Below are positions 24,745 to 33,759 of a stretch of DNA of 64,000 bases, in pieces. Numbering within the stretch: the stretch's first letter is position 1; the number at the start of each line of letters is the position of its first letter. Source of the DNA: Perkinsus olseni (Eukaryota; Perkinsozoa; Perkinsida; Perkinsidae); assembly GCA_013115135.1 (NCBI GenBank), contig JABANP010000150.1, positions 42,589 through 106,588 of the forward strand, written 5' to 3'. A model generated the notes under the pieces. The model was not told where the DNA came from, ran no database searches, and saw nothing but the letters and a program-made list of their open reading frames with translations. The translations under genes and the position numbers were made by a program.

Positions 24745-25185
24745 CCTATGAAGGCCTCGGTCCTTCGCTCTTTCAGCGCCCGCTATGTGCCCCGCATTAC
24801 AGACAGGTCTTTTCCCGACAAGCGGCCCCTGAAATGCAATAGCGCACGCCATTGTAATCGATTAGGATTCGATGTCTGCGAAAGCGAGGCTGGCAGGGCT
24901 CGTGGGCCGGGCCCACTGGACTCCCGACTCGGACGAGGGACCCCAAGGGTAGGAAGCTCTTTCATCATGAGAGTTTCATGCAGCTAATGCGCTGAAGCAA
25001 AGACTCTGAGTAATACGGTGATCGACGTATGATAGGATCTTGAAGATATTTTGAGGACGAATGAAAGATGTGCTCTTTCTTTCGAGGTACTACCGGGAGG
25101 AGGAAGAGCGGCCGAGGGACAGGAGAAGGGAGAGGCTTCCCAGTGACCGGGGCGGGGATAATGCGGCCCTTGCAGCCGAGTCATG
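24745..25185 (+). pseudogene. Decayed copy of the 27.8-kb gene
   Basis: From 24880 the sequence parallels 27810-28030: GCGAGGCTGGCAGGGCTCGTGGG-type sequence, GAGGGACCCCAAGG, and TTCTTTCGAGGTACTACCGG with GGAGGAGGAAGA. Here the frame is broken by a stop after about 26 codons and by extra sequence, whereas the 27.8-kb copy is open over the same part. It is read as a pseudogene of that gene. Confidence 0.55.
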
Positions 25186-25424
25186 ACGTAGAGACGATGT
25201 TATGAAGGAATTTATTTGTCACCGCTCCTGCAATTTGCGCTTCGCTTCACAATGCAACGCGAGTGGAAATTCTACCACTCGATTTAGGGCGTGCGCGGTT
25301 AGATTCCCGCGACCGCGGTTCCCTGCGATCGCATAGATCTACTGGCCGAGTAGTTCTGTGTCGAATCGACACTGTCGATTGTATCCAGGTGGTTTTGACT
25401 CTTGTTCCTTCAGTGTTATTTAAC

Positions 25425-25925
25425 ATGAAAATGACATTTATCATCATGATGATTGCCGCCACTGCGGCCACCATGGTGTTCGGGGGCACTGCTGCCCCCA
25501 ACACCACCTCACCTCCCCCTGACCTCCTCCGCCAGCCCGGGCCGACAGAAGAAGACCTCTGGTGGATGCTGGCCGAACACGAGATCGGCCAGCTTTTGGA
25601 GAGCGAGGCGGAGGCGGTGGCGACAACGACGACTAGAGGCCCATTCGATGGGGTGGAGCTGCCCTTTCCACCAAATTGGGGCCCCTCCACCTCCACCCCT
25701 GCCTCCACTTTTACCAACGCCCCCACCCCTACCTTCACAACTACGACCACTGGAGCTCAAGATGACCGGCTCCGCGGAGGGGTAAATAAGTAAGTTCGAT
25801 CACATCTTCCATAATCCGGTCATTCTTGTTTCTCTCTCAGATATGCCTCGGCGAGTAGGAGGACAGAAGCCTGGGCGCCACTGGTGGTCATCGCGGTGGA
25901 GATGGCCACCTTGGCGATTATATAA
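25425..25925 (+). CDS. Small secreted or GPI-type Thr/Pro-rich protein, copy 1
   Basis: Two exons (25425-25789 and 25841-25925) with a GTAAGT intron. The product opens with a hydrophobic signal peptide, MKMTFIIMMIAATAATMVFG, followed by GTAAPNTTSPPPDLLRQPG, a conserved acidic helix TEEDLWWMLAEHEIGQLLES, GVELPFPPNWGP and a Thr/Ser/Pro-rich segment suited to O-glycosylation. It ends in a hydrophobic tail, APLVVIAVEMATLAII, as in GPI-anchored precursors or single-pass surface proteins. It is one of a pair with the minus-strand gene at 26877-27376. A surface-coat role is inferred only from composition; the family is not recognised. Confidence 0.7.
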
Positions 25926-26374
25926 TTAATTACGATTTTTATTATTGTACCATTTGCATGAAGTTGTCTTGATTTTTTGAGCATCCTCTGAAGTCGTGTT
26001 ACAGTACCACGGGACAGTAGGGAGGGTAGTGACACCGCTCAAGGGATGAAGAGCAACATTCCGATGAGACGACGGCAATGATAACGACACGGGTAATACC
26101 CGTATCGTCGCGTAGTACGCGACTACCGGACCTCGAGGCAACTCACACAAGACACCGAAGAGACATCGAGTTCTACCGATACTATCCACGGTACGATAAA
26201 AATATTATCATACAGTAGGTAGTATCATAATATCGCAACATCAAACGCACTCCCTCATCACGGCTACTCGTAGACCGGCAAGAACGGCCTGAAAGTTCAG
26301 GCGGCCTTGCAAGATCCGAAATAAGTTACCACTGGGCCCATTGCTTGAAATTTATCGAACAAATTGTATCAGTC

Positions 26375-26445
26375 CCTCGGATTTGAACGGTCAACCTTCC
26401 AATGCCCCACCAGTCAATGTACCACTACATCATTTCCCCGCCCCT
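26375..26445 (-). repeat. tRNA-like sequence, intergenic
   Basis: The minus strand reads GATGTAGTGGTACATTGAC (A-box-like) and then GTTGACCGTTCAAATCCG (B-box-like). The acceptor strands do not pair. It is followed by a CGCGCGCCATTGTAATCGAT sequence also found near 24845 and, with one change, 27735. Confidence 0.6.
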
Positions 26446-26876
26446 TGAATCTGCACGGTGCAAATTGTACTAGCGCGCGCCATTGTAATCGATTTTGAAT
26501 CGAATTCGTTGATGAGTACGTTCAATACCTTGGTCAACACCACAGTCCTTGTAGGACAGAGTAGTATGTAGTAGTTATAATGATACTAGTACAGAGCAAG
26601 AGTACGGCCCTAGCTTAGCATTTACGTAATGATAAGAGCTTGTCTCGACTCGAGACTCTCGAGCACCACTGTTAAGGCTAGTCGATGGTTGTGCGCCGGA
26701 TCACTATCATTGCCACACCCTCATCACAGTGGTGCTCCTCACTCTCCAAGTGATGTCACTACCGTCCCTAATAGGGACTCCCTACTCCCTCAGGTTACTG
26801 TAACACGACTTTAGAGGATGCGCAAAAAAGATAGACAACTTCATGCAAATAGTACAATAATAAAATTAATAGTTAA

Positions 26877-27376
26877 TTATATAATCGCCAAGGCGGCCAT
26901 CTCTACCACGATGGCCACCAGAAGTGCCCTGGCTTCCCTTCTCCGAGTCGCCGAGGCATATCTGAGAGAGACACACAATATATCGAAAGAGATCTGAAGT
27001 ATTGAAGACTTGATAGGCCTTACTTTCCTCCTCCTCCGCGTAAAACGCCACCTTGGGCTCCACTGGTCGTAGTGGTGGAGGTAGTGGTGGCGGCGTTGGT
27101 GGAAGTGGGGGCAGGGGTGGTGGAGGAGGAGGGGCCCCAATTAGGTGGAAAGGGCAGCTCCACCCCATCGAAAGGGCCCCTAGTCGTCGTTGCCGCCTCC
27201 GCTTCGCTCTCCAAAAGCTGGCCGATCTCGTGTTCGGCCAGCATCCACCAGAGCTCTTCCTGTGTCGGGCCGGGTTGGCGGAGGAGGTCAGGGGGAGGTG
27301 AGGTGGTGTTGGGGGCAGGAGTGCCCCCAACCACCACGGCGGCCGCAATGGCGGCAATCATCATGATAGATGTCAT
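26877..27376 (-). CDS. Small secreted or GPI-type Thr/Pro-rich protein, copy 2
   Basis: Inverted paralog of the gene at 25425-25925 with the same two-exon structure. It reads MTSIMMIAAIAAAVVVGG, TPAPNTTSPPPDLLRQPG, TQEELWWMLAEHEIGQLLES, GVELPFPPNWGPSSS, a Thr/Ser/Ala-rich part and, after the intron, YASATRRREARALL with hydrophobic tail VAIVVEMAALAII (stop 26877-26879). The upstream Met used in copy 1 is Ile here (ATC for ATG), so translation should start two codons later at 27376. Open frame and conserved tail suggest it is functional. Role unknown. Confidence 0.7.
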
Positions 27377-27611
27377 CTTGATGTTAAATAACACTGAAGA
27401 AACGGGAGTCAAGAACCGCCTGAATATAATTTACACAGAACTATTCGTCCATCTACGGATCCGTAGACCTGCGCGACCGCGGTCGCGGGAATCAAACCGC
27501 GCACGCCCCAAAATTTAGGGCGTGCGCGGTTTACGGCCTTAAATCGAGCGGTAGCTTTTCCACGAAGTTTCGATCCGCAGTAGGAGCGTTGGCAACAAAT
27601 TGTATCAATCT

Positions 27612-27680
27612 ACTCGGATTAGAACCGACAACCTCTCTAAGCCCCGTCAATCCGCATACCACTACACCATTCGAGATGGT
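27612..27680 (-). repeat. tRNA-like sequence, intergenic
   Basis: The minus strand reads AATGGTGTAGTGGTATGCGG and then GGTTGTCGGTTCTAATCCGA. It is related to the copy at 26375-26445, including flanking ACAAATTGTATCA, but its acceptor ends do not pair. Confidence 0.6.
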
Positions 27681-27793
27681 GTGCAAATTGCAATGAGGAA
27701 ATGGTCCATTCCCCCGCCTCTTGAAATTGCACAAGCGCGCGCCATTGTGATCTATTTCAATTGAACTACTACCGTGAGTGCTAGTTGATGGTA

Positions 27794-28532
27794 ATGACTT
27801 TAGAAGACTGCGAGGCCAAGGCTGGCAGGGCTCGTGGGCCTCCGAGGGACCCCAAGGCTAAGAAGCTCTATGTTGCAACCAATGCGCTCAAACGGATAAT
27901 CAAAGATGCTAAGTAAAATCGACCTAATATTCTCTGGGTCTGAGTAGAAAATGCGCTCTTTCTTTCGAGGTACTACCGGGAGGAGGAAGACCGGTTGAGG
28001 GACAGGAGAAGGGAGAGGCTTCAGCGGGGCGGGGATGGTGCGGTTCTTGCAGCGGACTTGAAACATATGGATGATGTTATTAAGGAAACACAAGCAATGG
28101 GCCCAGTGGTAACCTATTTCAAATCTTGCAAGGTCGACTGAAAGATACTCTCACCAGGTCCATGATCAATTCATAGCAGCCTATAAGGCCCTCTTCTTAA
28201 TGCTCAACGACGGTAGCTTCCCTCCTGGATACGACGGTACCTCGGCCCAGACAAAGTCGCTCTTTCAGTCGTCCGCAGGTGCCGAGCCAGGTCGAGGCCG
28301 AAGAGCCCCTAAGTGAGGAGGAGCTGCAGGTCCTCCATGCTAGATGTGAATTGGATAACGCTGAGAAGGTAGAGGGGGTGGTACTTGATATTAATTCAGA
28401 ATGGAGTGGTATCAGATACTGTTGGCTGGCAACCAGGAAGATCTGCTCAGGGAGATTCAGGGCGAAGTCAGAGCGGCTGCGAAGGGAGAGGGCAGTAGAG
28501 GTGATGAGGAGGAGGAAGAGGAAGAATTCTGA
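27794..28532 (+). CDS. Unknown charged protein, multi-exon
   Basis: The start at 27794 gives MTLEDCEAKAGRARGPPRD and PKAKKLYVATNALKRIIKDA. Later exons read RYYREEEDRLRDRRRERLQR, ADLKHMDDVIKETQAMGPV, VHDQFIAAYKALFLMLND, then PLSEEELQVLHARCELDNAE and EDLLREIQGEVRAAAKGEGS with an acidic end EEEEEEEF (stop 28530-28532). The protein is highly charged and probably helical. Introns carry a family B-like AAAGATACTCTCACCAG end and a GTGGTATCAGATACTG segment. The exon join near 28.25 kb is not settled. A decayed copy lies at 24.7-25.2 kb. No family recognised. Confidence 0.5.
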
Positions 28533-28708
28533 TGGAATTAACGTTAAATGGGTGTTGTCTGGATTATTACCTTTTCATGTCTCTGCCCTGTGCCTTGGAT
28601 TAGTAGTGCTAATGATGGGGTATCTTCTTCACCCGTTTCTGCCATGCTTCAACCTTGGAAGCGGCTCCAATCACCACCCGATTCTCGAGTTATTTTTTTC
28701 GTGTCACC

Positions 28709-29755
28709 ATGTCGTTTATTCGAAGACTCGTCTTTCTAGCAGTCGCCGTATCAGCATCCTCGAGTCAAGATGACGTTCTGCTCAGAGATTGGCCGATGGT
28801 GAGTATAGTATCTTATCTCCACCCATGCACATCACGGAATATGTTAGATTATGACACATGATTCGGCTACCGGATACCTCAACGCCTCGGACGGTTTCGT
28901 CACTAAAATGGCCAAAACGCAAGTTGGAAGTTTCTACGAGCAGCTCGACTGCGGAGCTCGAGCGTTCGATCTTCGACCGCGGTGCCATCTACATGGAAAA
29001 GATACGCCTCGAGTTACCATGCATCATGCAGAGGTCGACATTGAGTATCCACTGCAAGCTGCACTCAAAGATATCATCGATTGGTCCAAGGCTAACCCCT
29101 CCGAGTTCGTCATGGTCGGCCTTAGTCATCACACCCCGAACAACACACGGTGTCGAGAGGCCGTGTCGGGCATCACGAAGGATCTTGGCCTGATGCCCTC
29201 CATTGGCAGTTCTTCTGGTCAGCCTTGCGGCGCCCTCGAGCGAATGACCATGAGGGAAGCTAAGCAGGCTGCGGCTCTTGACGGCGGCGGGTATGTCTTC
29301 ATGATAGAGGCCTCTGATGACACTTGTGTTGCTGAGAATTATGTACCAGATATAAGATGCTACAACTCGACCTCTCCTCATGAAGGGCTCATGTTACACC
29401 AAAGATTCCCCTCAATGGTACAACTATGCTAACAACCAGCTATTCGACTATATCCAGAAAATGGCGGCTTCGACGACGGAGCGAAACTCGAGCCAGCTTC
29501 AGATGAACCAAGCCCACTGGCAGTACGACTTCGAAGTTTACGAAGGGGTCGATGCCCGACACTCCAGTCTGATCATGGATGAGTACTTTAGTCAAGTGAA
29601 TCGGAGACTGATCGATATCATCGACGGTTTCGCGTATCTTAACTTGCTCGGAGGTTGATAATGTCTGCAACTACGGTCCGTCGCTTCTCAAATCTGTCAG
29701 ATCTCGGCAGGAGAAGCTCAGTAATGTTCACCGGAAGAATCTTCGCCGCTACTAG
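28709..29755 (+). CDS. Secreted PI-PLC X-domain phosphodiesterase-like protein
   Basis: Related to bacterial-type PI-PLC and secreted PLC-like phosphodiesterases, which cleave phosphoinositides or GPI. The start at 28709 opens with a signal peptide, MSFIRRLVFLAVAVSASSS, then DDVLLRDWPM, a 48-nt intron and the X box: MTHDSATGYL (catalytic His), GSFYEQLDCGARAFDLRPR (substrate-binding Arg), VTMHHAEVDIEYPLQAALKD (second His) and NPSEFVMVGLSHH. Next are MIEASDDTCVAENYVPDIRC and SCYTKDSPQWYNYANNQLFD, then RRLIDIIDGF and DNVCNYGPSLLKSVRSRQEK with a stop at 29753-29755. The reading frame shifts near 29385-29400 without an obvious intron, and again near 29635 where only a 20-nt GT-AG segment could bridge. 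These are either sequencing errors or damage. Confidence 0.78.
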
Positions 29756-29894
29756 TCCCTTTTTTGGAGCATATTTTTTCCGCTGCTGCTGTTAATGGTT
29801 TGCCTTCATCGTTTTTTTGACCCGGCAGTATCCCCTCCTACCATCTGTTGCGTTCGTTATGACGGAGTGTTGGTAAAGGGGAGCGTCCAGTCCA

Positions 29895-32226
29895 ATGCCT
29901 TTGTACCGTGGCCCGCCTCCCGGGGGTAGTGGTAGTAGTGATAGTACTCGAGGTAGTGGCAGACGGCAGAGCCAACACCAGCAAGGACTGCTCTATCGAG
30001 CTCTGAGGAGGATAAAGAGGTGTCGATGGGTCGAGGGAGGACGGCTTGATATCGGTGGCAGGTTCCTCAAGGCGACCTATGGCATTCTGCTCACATGTCT
30101 CTCAGCCACCGGTGATGCTCTCGATGCCGCTTTGGAGTAAGCCTGACCTGTTTTGTATCTTGCATGCTCGACCTGAGGATACTGCCTCAGGCATCTTGGT
30201 ATCCTGATGGTGGAGCTCGTGAAGGCCATAGCGTGGCCCTTCAAATGGATATTCCCGACCCCTGAGGTACCACCACCCACCCCCATTCTCGCCATACCAT
30301 CTCTTCACCTAATCATCAGATCATCCGAACCTTCAAGGGCCGCCCTCTAGCGATGGTCCTCCCCATCATCTTCGTCTGTAACATCATCATGCTGCTCTAC
30401 ATCGTGTAAGCCTGTACTGCCCTCATGACCGACTACTATCGCCATACCAACCGTTCAACCATCAAAGATGTAACAGCTCATCTCGGACGGGAGTCGGAAA
30501 AGCTGCGCCAATCGTGTCAAACGTGCCAGTAGAATCCTCCGAGTGCCTCGACTTAGCCATCAGTGCTCTGTGGATTCAATGTGGTCGCAATACCAATGAT
30601 TCCTATCAATCGTGAGGAATCTTTGAGCAGCGTCTAGGGCATGCTTCGACCTCTGTCTCCGTCAAGATACGTATTCTGTGTGATGCCTCTGCTTGGGGTA
30701 TCTTTATCAAGCTTCTCATCAATCGGCTTCCACCTCTGTTCCCTCCTGGCCATGGTATCTTACTACAAGGTAAGATACCCACAACCAAGATCCATTGGCC
30801 ATCACGACTTGGTCAGGCGGTGGTCACCGACCCCGGGAAGATACCGGAAGATCTGTGGTCAGCCCCTCCCCTGCTGGGGCCCCCTCCGCCACACCTCTAC
30901 GAGAGGAAAGGGAAGGACGGCAGCATCAGGTGGGGGGCACTCCCGGTCTGTCAACTACTGGTCGACACCAGGCCCCCTCATCGTGGTAGTCATCAGATAC
31001 TGCAATAAAGAGCACAAGTTCAAACCCGACCGAGCGCATTTCTGTTCTCCTATGGGAAGGAACGTCCTTCGGATGGACCACTACTGTCCATGGCTCGCCA
31101 ACAGCGTCGGCTTCTACAACCACAAGTACAACCATCATCAGCCCCCTCCCCCTCCCTCCGGCCCCCCTGCAGGTACTTCTTTCTCTTCCTCCTCTACGTC
31201 GTCATCGCCTGCAATACCGTCACGTGCCAGATCATCCACGCCCTCGTTCATCTCGCCTCCGCTGGTGGATACGCTGCACAACCAGGTGACTACCCTCGTC
31301 GGCTTTTTATTTTTAACGATTGTTCATACCATCCATTCCCCAATTCATGGTCGGCTCCGGTCGAGTTGTCGAGGGTAGACCCTATCAGTCTCCCTCTCTC
31401 TAGGTCATAAATACAGTGTCAATAATCAGTAGACAGTGTCCACTATAGGACTCCTATCATCGAACCACGATGATCATCAGCTATCCTCCCTCCCTTCAGG
31501 CCAGCTGCTGTTCCTCCTAGAAGGCCTCAGCATCTCGGCTTTGCTGTCCACCATAGTCACGCCCTTCTTCGCCTTCCATACTTGGCTCATATCGACCAAC
31601 GTCACCACAGTCGAGTAGGCCCAGCAGGGGGTACCACCCTCTTCCTGGAAATCTACCTCTGGAGTGATGAGGGTTTTCTGGGTTGGCGAAACTATCCCCA
31701 GGAAGCTCCAGCCCGAAGCCTCCAGGGAGTCACTGCACTGAAAATGGAGCAATAGTTGATTCATTCAGTGGCGGGCGTATTCTGGTGGAATGATGTTATG
31801 TCCCATCGGCCACATAATTATTACTATTACCCAATAACAGGTACTGTGAGAAGCGCCGTGACGTCGGTGGTGGTAGCGGACCAGAGGCCCTATCGAAGAA
31901 CATCGTCTCCAGGATGCCGGACAGGTCCCCTTATGACGTCGGTCTGATCAAGAACTGGCAGTCCGTGATGGGTGATAATATCATCATCACCTCCGCCGCA
32001 GCAGCATCGCCCAGCAGGTCGGAACTTCCTCACATGGCTGCTCCCGACCGGTCCTCGAGGGATCGGCGATGGCCTGGCCTTCCCCATCAACAGCCAAGCC
32101 AAGGATGTACTGGAAAGGGTCAGTCCTCTGCTGGGGGGAGTTCCAATCGGCGTCCCTATCAGAGCTCGGGATCACCGTTACCCCCGTCGATGGTGGGGAC
32201 TTGGAGGCGGGTCGTCGTCGTCCTAG
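29895..32226 (+). CDS. DHHC-family palmitoyltransferase (DHYC variant)
   Basis: Integral membrane S-acyltransferase. The start at 29895 reads [22 protein letters not shown]1 reads [22 protein letters not shown]2 [20 protein letters not shown], followed by [14 protein letters not shown]. The zinc-binding cysteine-rich domain reads [20 protein letters not shown] and [20 protein letters not shown], so the active motif is Asp-His-Tyr-Cys. TM3 reads [22 protein letters not shown]4 [20 protein letters not shown], then the TTxE motif TNVTTVEYCEKR, and [19 protein letters not shown], the conserved C-terminal element. Ten or so short introns include a family B copy. The frame closes at 32226 after GLGGGSSSS, but it may splice on into the 32.3-33.2 kb exons. 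Confidence 0.85.
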
Positions 32227-32239
32227 TCGTGGTAGAGGC

Positions 32240-33175
32240 AGCAGAGTTGGTCTCGGGAGTGATGACGATGAGGAGGACTCCAACGCTGAGGTTGGTGCCG
32301 GTTGTGGGTCCTTGTTTGCTGCAGTATGGGCTTGCAAACGGAGAGGCTAATTCTATGCTACCGCCACTGATTTGTGATACGCTAGGCTTCGGAGTACAGA
32401 CAAGGGCAGTTTTATGCTACCGCCACGTTGTTAACCGATTTCAGATACGGAAGGCTCTTGGAGTACAGACAACAGCAACTGGCAGAAGCAGTTGAAGAGC
32501 CCGAGGCCCCACCGTCGCCCGCCTCCGATGGTTCGTCATCATCAACAGCAGCATCCTATCCTACTCGAGCGTGCTGCAGTGGAGCAGCAGGAGGAGGGTC
32601 ACTGGTGGAGTACGGCCTCGAGAAGAGCAACGAGTTCGCCGACTTCATAACGGTGGGGGTTGACGGGAGGGCAGTCCATCAGTATCATTGGCAGGACCTC
32701 TACATGAGCGGTTGGAAGATTCTGGCCGGGCCGAGGAGGGGAGGGAAGAAACGACGTGGACAGCAGCCTGCGGCTACAACTCCGGTAGGTCGTCGTCGAA
32801 TCGCAGCAGCAACAGCAATGACGAGGATCGCGGCATTGGATGGCATACGATCGAATTTTTTTTCGGGGGCTCTTCTTTTTCTCGGACTCATGGCTTCCCC
32901 TTTTGGAAAACTCTCTTTGCCGGACTAAATTCCGTACAGTCGATACTGGGACTCTTCTCCAGCCATCGGGGTACTGATGGCCGTTGATCGGTTAACAATG
33001 GGATTGTACCATAAACATCACCCCACTGGGAACTCGTAGTTGATAGAAGCCTTCTACGGTCCATCAGATCCAGTCGAGTGGCGTCGATGAGCCTCCGACC
33101 TCCCCTGGCCTGGTGGAGGTTGGCAGCCCAATACACAACGTCACCACTGAGGAAGAACCGAAGGCCGCTGCCTAG
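32240..33175 (+). CDS. Ser/Gly-rich exon cluster, possible C-terminus of the acyltransferase
   Basis: Plus-strand open pieces read [20 protein letters not shown], then (after an intron ending GATTTCAG at 32442) YGRLLEYRQQQLAEAVEEPE, SPASDGSSSSTAASYP, VEYGLEKSNEFADFITVGVD and HQYHWQDLYMSGWKILAG. A last exon reads STVHQIQSSGVDEPPTSPGL and NVTTEEEPKAAA with a stop at 33173-33175. Composition is disordered apart from the GLEKSNEFADF...QYHWQDLYMSGWK part. Whether this continues the DHHC gene or is a separate gene cannot be decided by eye. Confidence 0.4.
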
Positions 33176-33759
33176 GGCGGGAACGTCGAATGATTATTCA
33201 TCAATAATTGATTTTCATATTATCATCTACTCGCGTTTTTGAGTTCACTCGGAGTCCCGGCGATTCTGTAGGCCAACTCCCCGGATGGTCTCTTCCTCAT
33301 GGCAGCGGCAGCAGCAGCATTCGGGTGGCAGCTAACTCAATAACGCTACAGAGACTTTATCGTCGTTGGCACAACGGCCACTGACCTGGCCGACATCAAC
33401 GGCGTTTGACTTCAACCTGGCAGACAGAGTGGTGGTGCTCAACCACCACTCAGGGTATTGGTCCGTTCTCGCCTCCTCGTGACGTCCGAGAGAGGGAGCC
33501 CAAACATCATACTTAGATGCTATCGGAATACTCATCATCGTGTATACCTATCCTTCAAGTTGCCCAGCTGCGGTACACTCCACAACCACTAGGTTGCATT
33601 TTGTAAAGATGATACGCGGTTCAGCTGCTCATGAGAACTGCCATGATGGACTGCAGCATCGATACGTTCAACAACCGAGCAGGTCTGTACTACCTCTAGA
33701 ACACGACAAAAGGACAACACCAGTGGAAAGCAATGATGCTGAATAGTATAACTGCAAAT
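33176..33759. other. Convergent intergenic region before VPS16
   Basis: Lies between two convergent gene ends. A minus-strand open stretch at 33332-33538 (DVWAPSLGRHEEARTDQYPE) has no recognised features. Nothing else was seen. Confidence 0.4.

Larger units (their letters stand above)
25270..27545. repeat. Inverted duplication (two arms of about 770 bp)
   Basis: The left arm (about 25270-26040) and right arm (about 26765-27545) match in inverted orientation across promoter, coding and 3' flank. Shared landmarks are TTTAGGGCGTGCGCGGTT and ATTCCCGCGACCGCGGT upstream of the coding start, the whole secreted-protein frame, and TTTGCATGAAGTTGTCT downstream. The arms are clearly diverged, so this is not a perfect palindrome. 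Confidence 0.8.

Noticed and set aside
25260..25330. TTAGATTCCCGCGACCGCGG as a tRNA T arm
   Set aside because: The stem does not pair and no A-box-like sequence lies upstream; it is part of the duplicated promoter region.
29634..29654. 20-nt intron in the PLC-like gene
   Set aside because: It is far below the 35-95 nt seen in all well-supported introns here, and the phase does not restore the best downstream frame.
32069..32495. Overlapping open frames after the acyltransferase as separate genes
   Set aside because: Three frames are open together in GC-rich repetitive sequence; only the frame continuous with the conserved QSVMGRNFLTW exon is supported.
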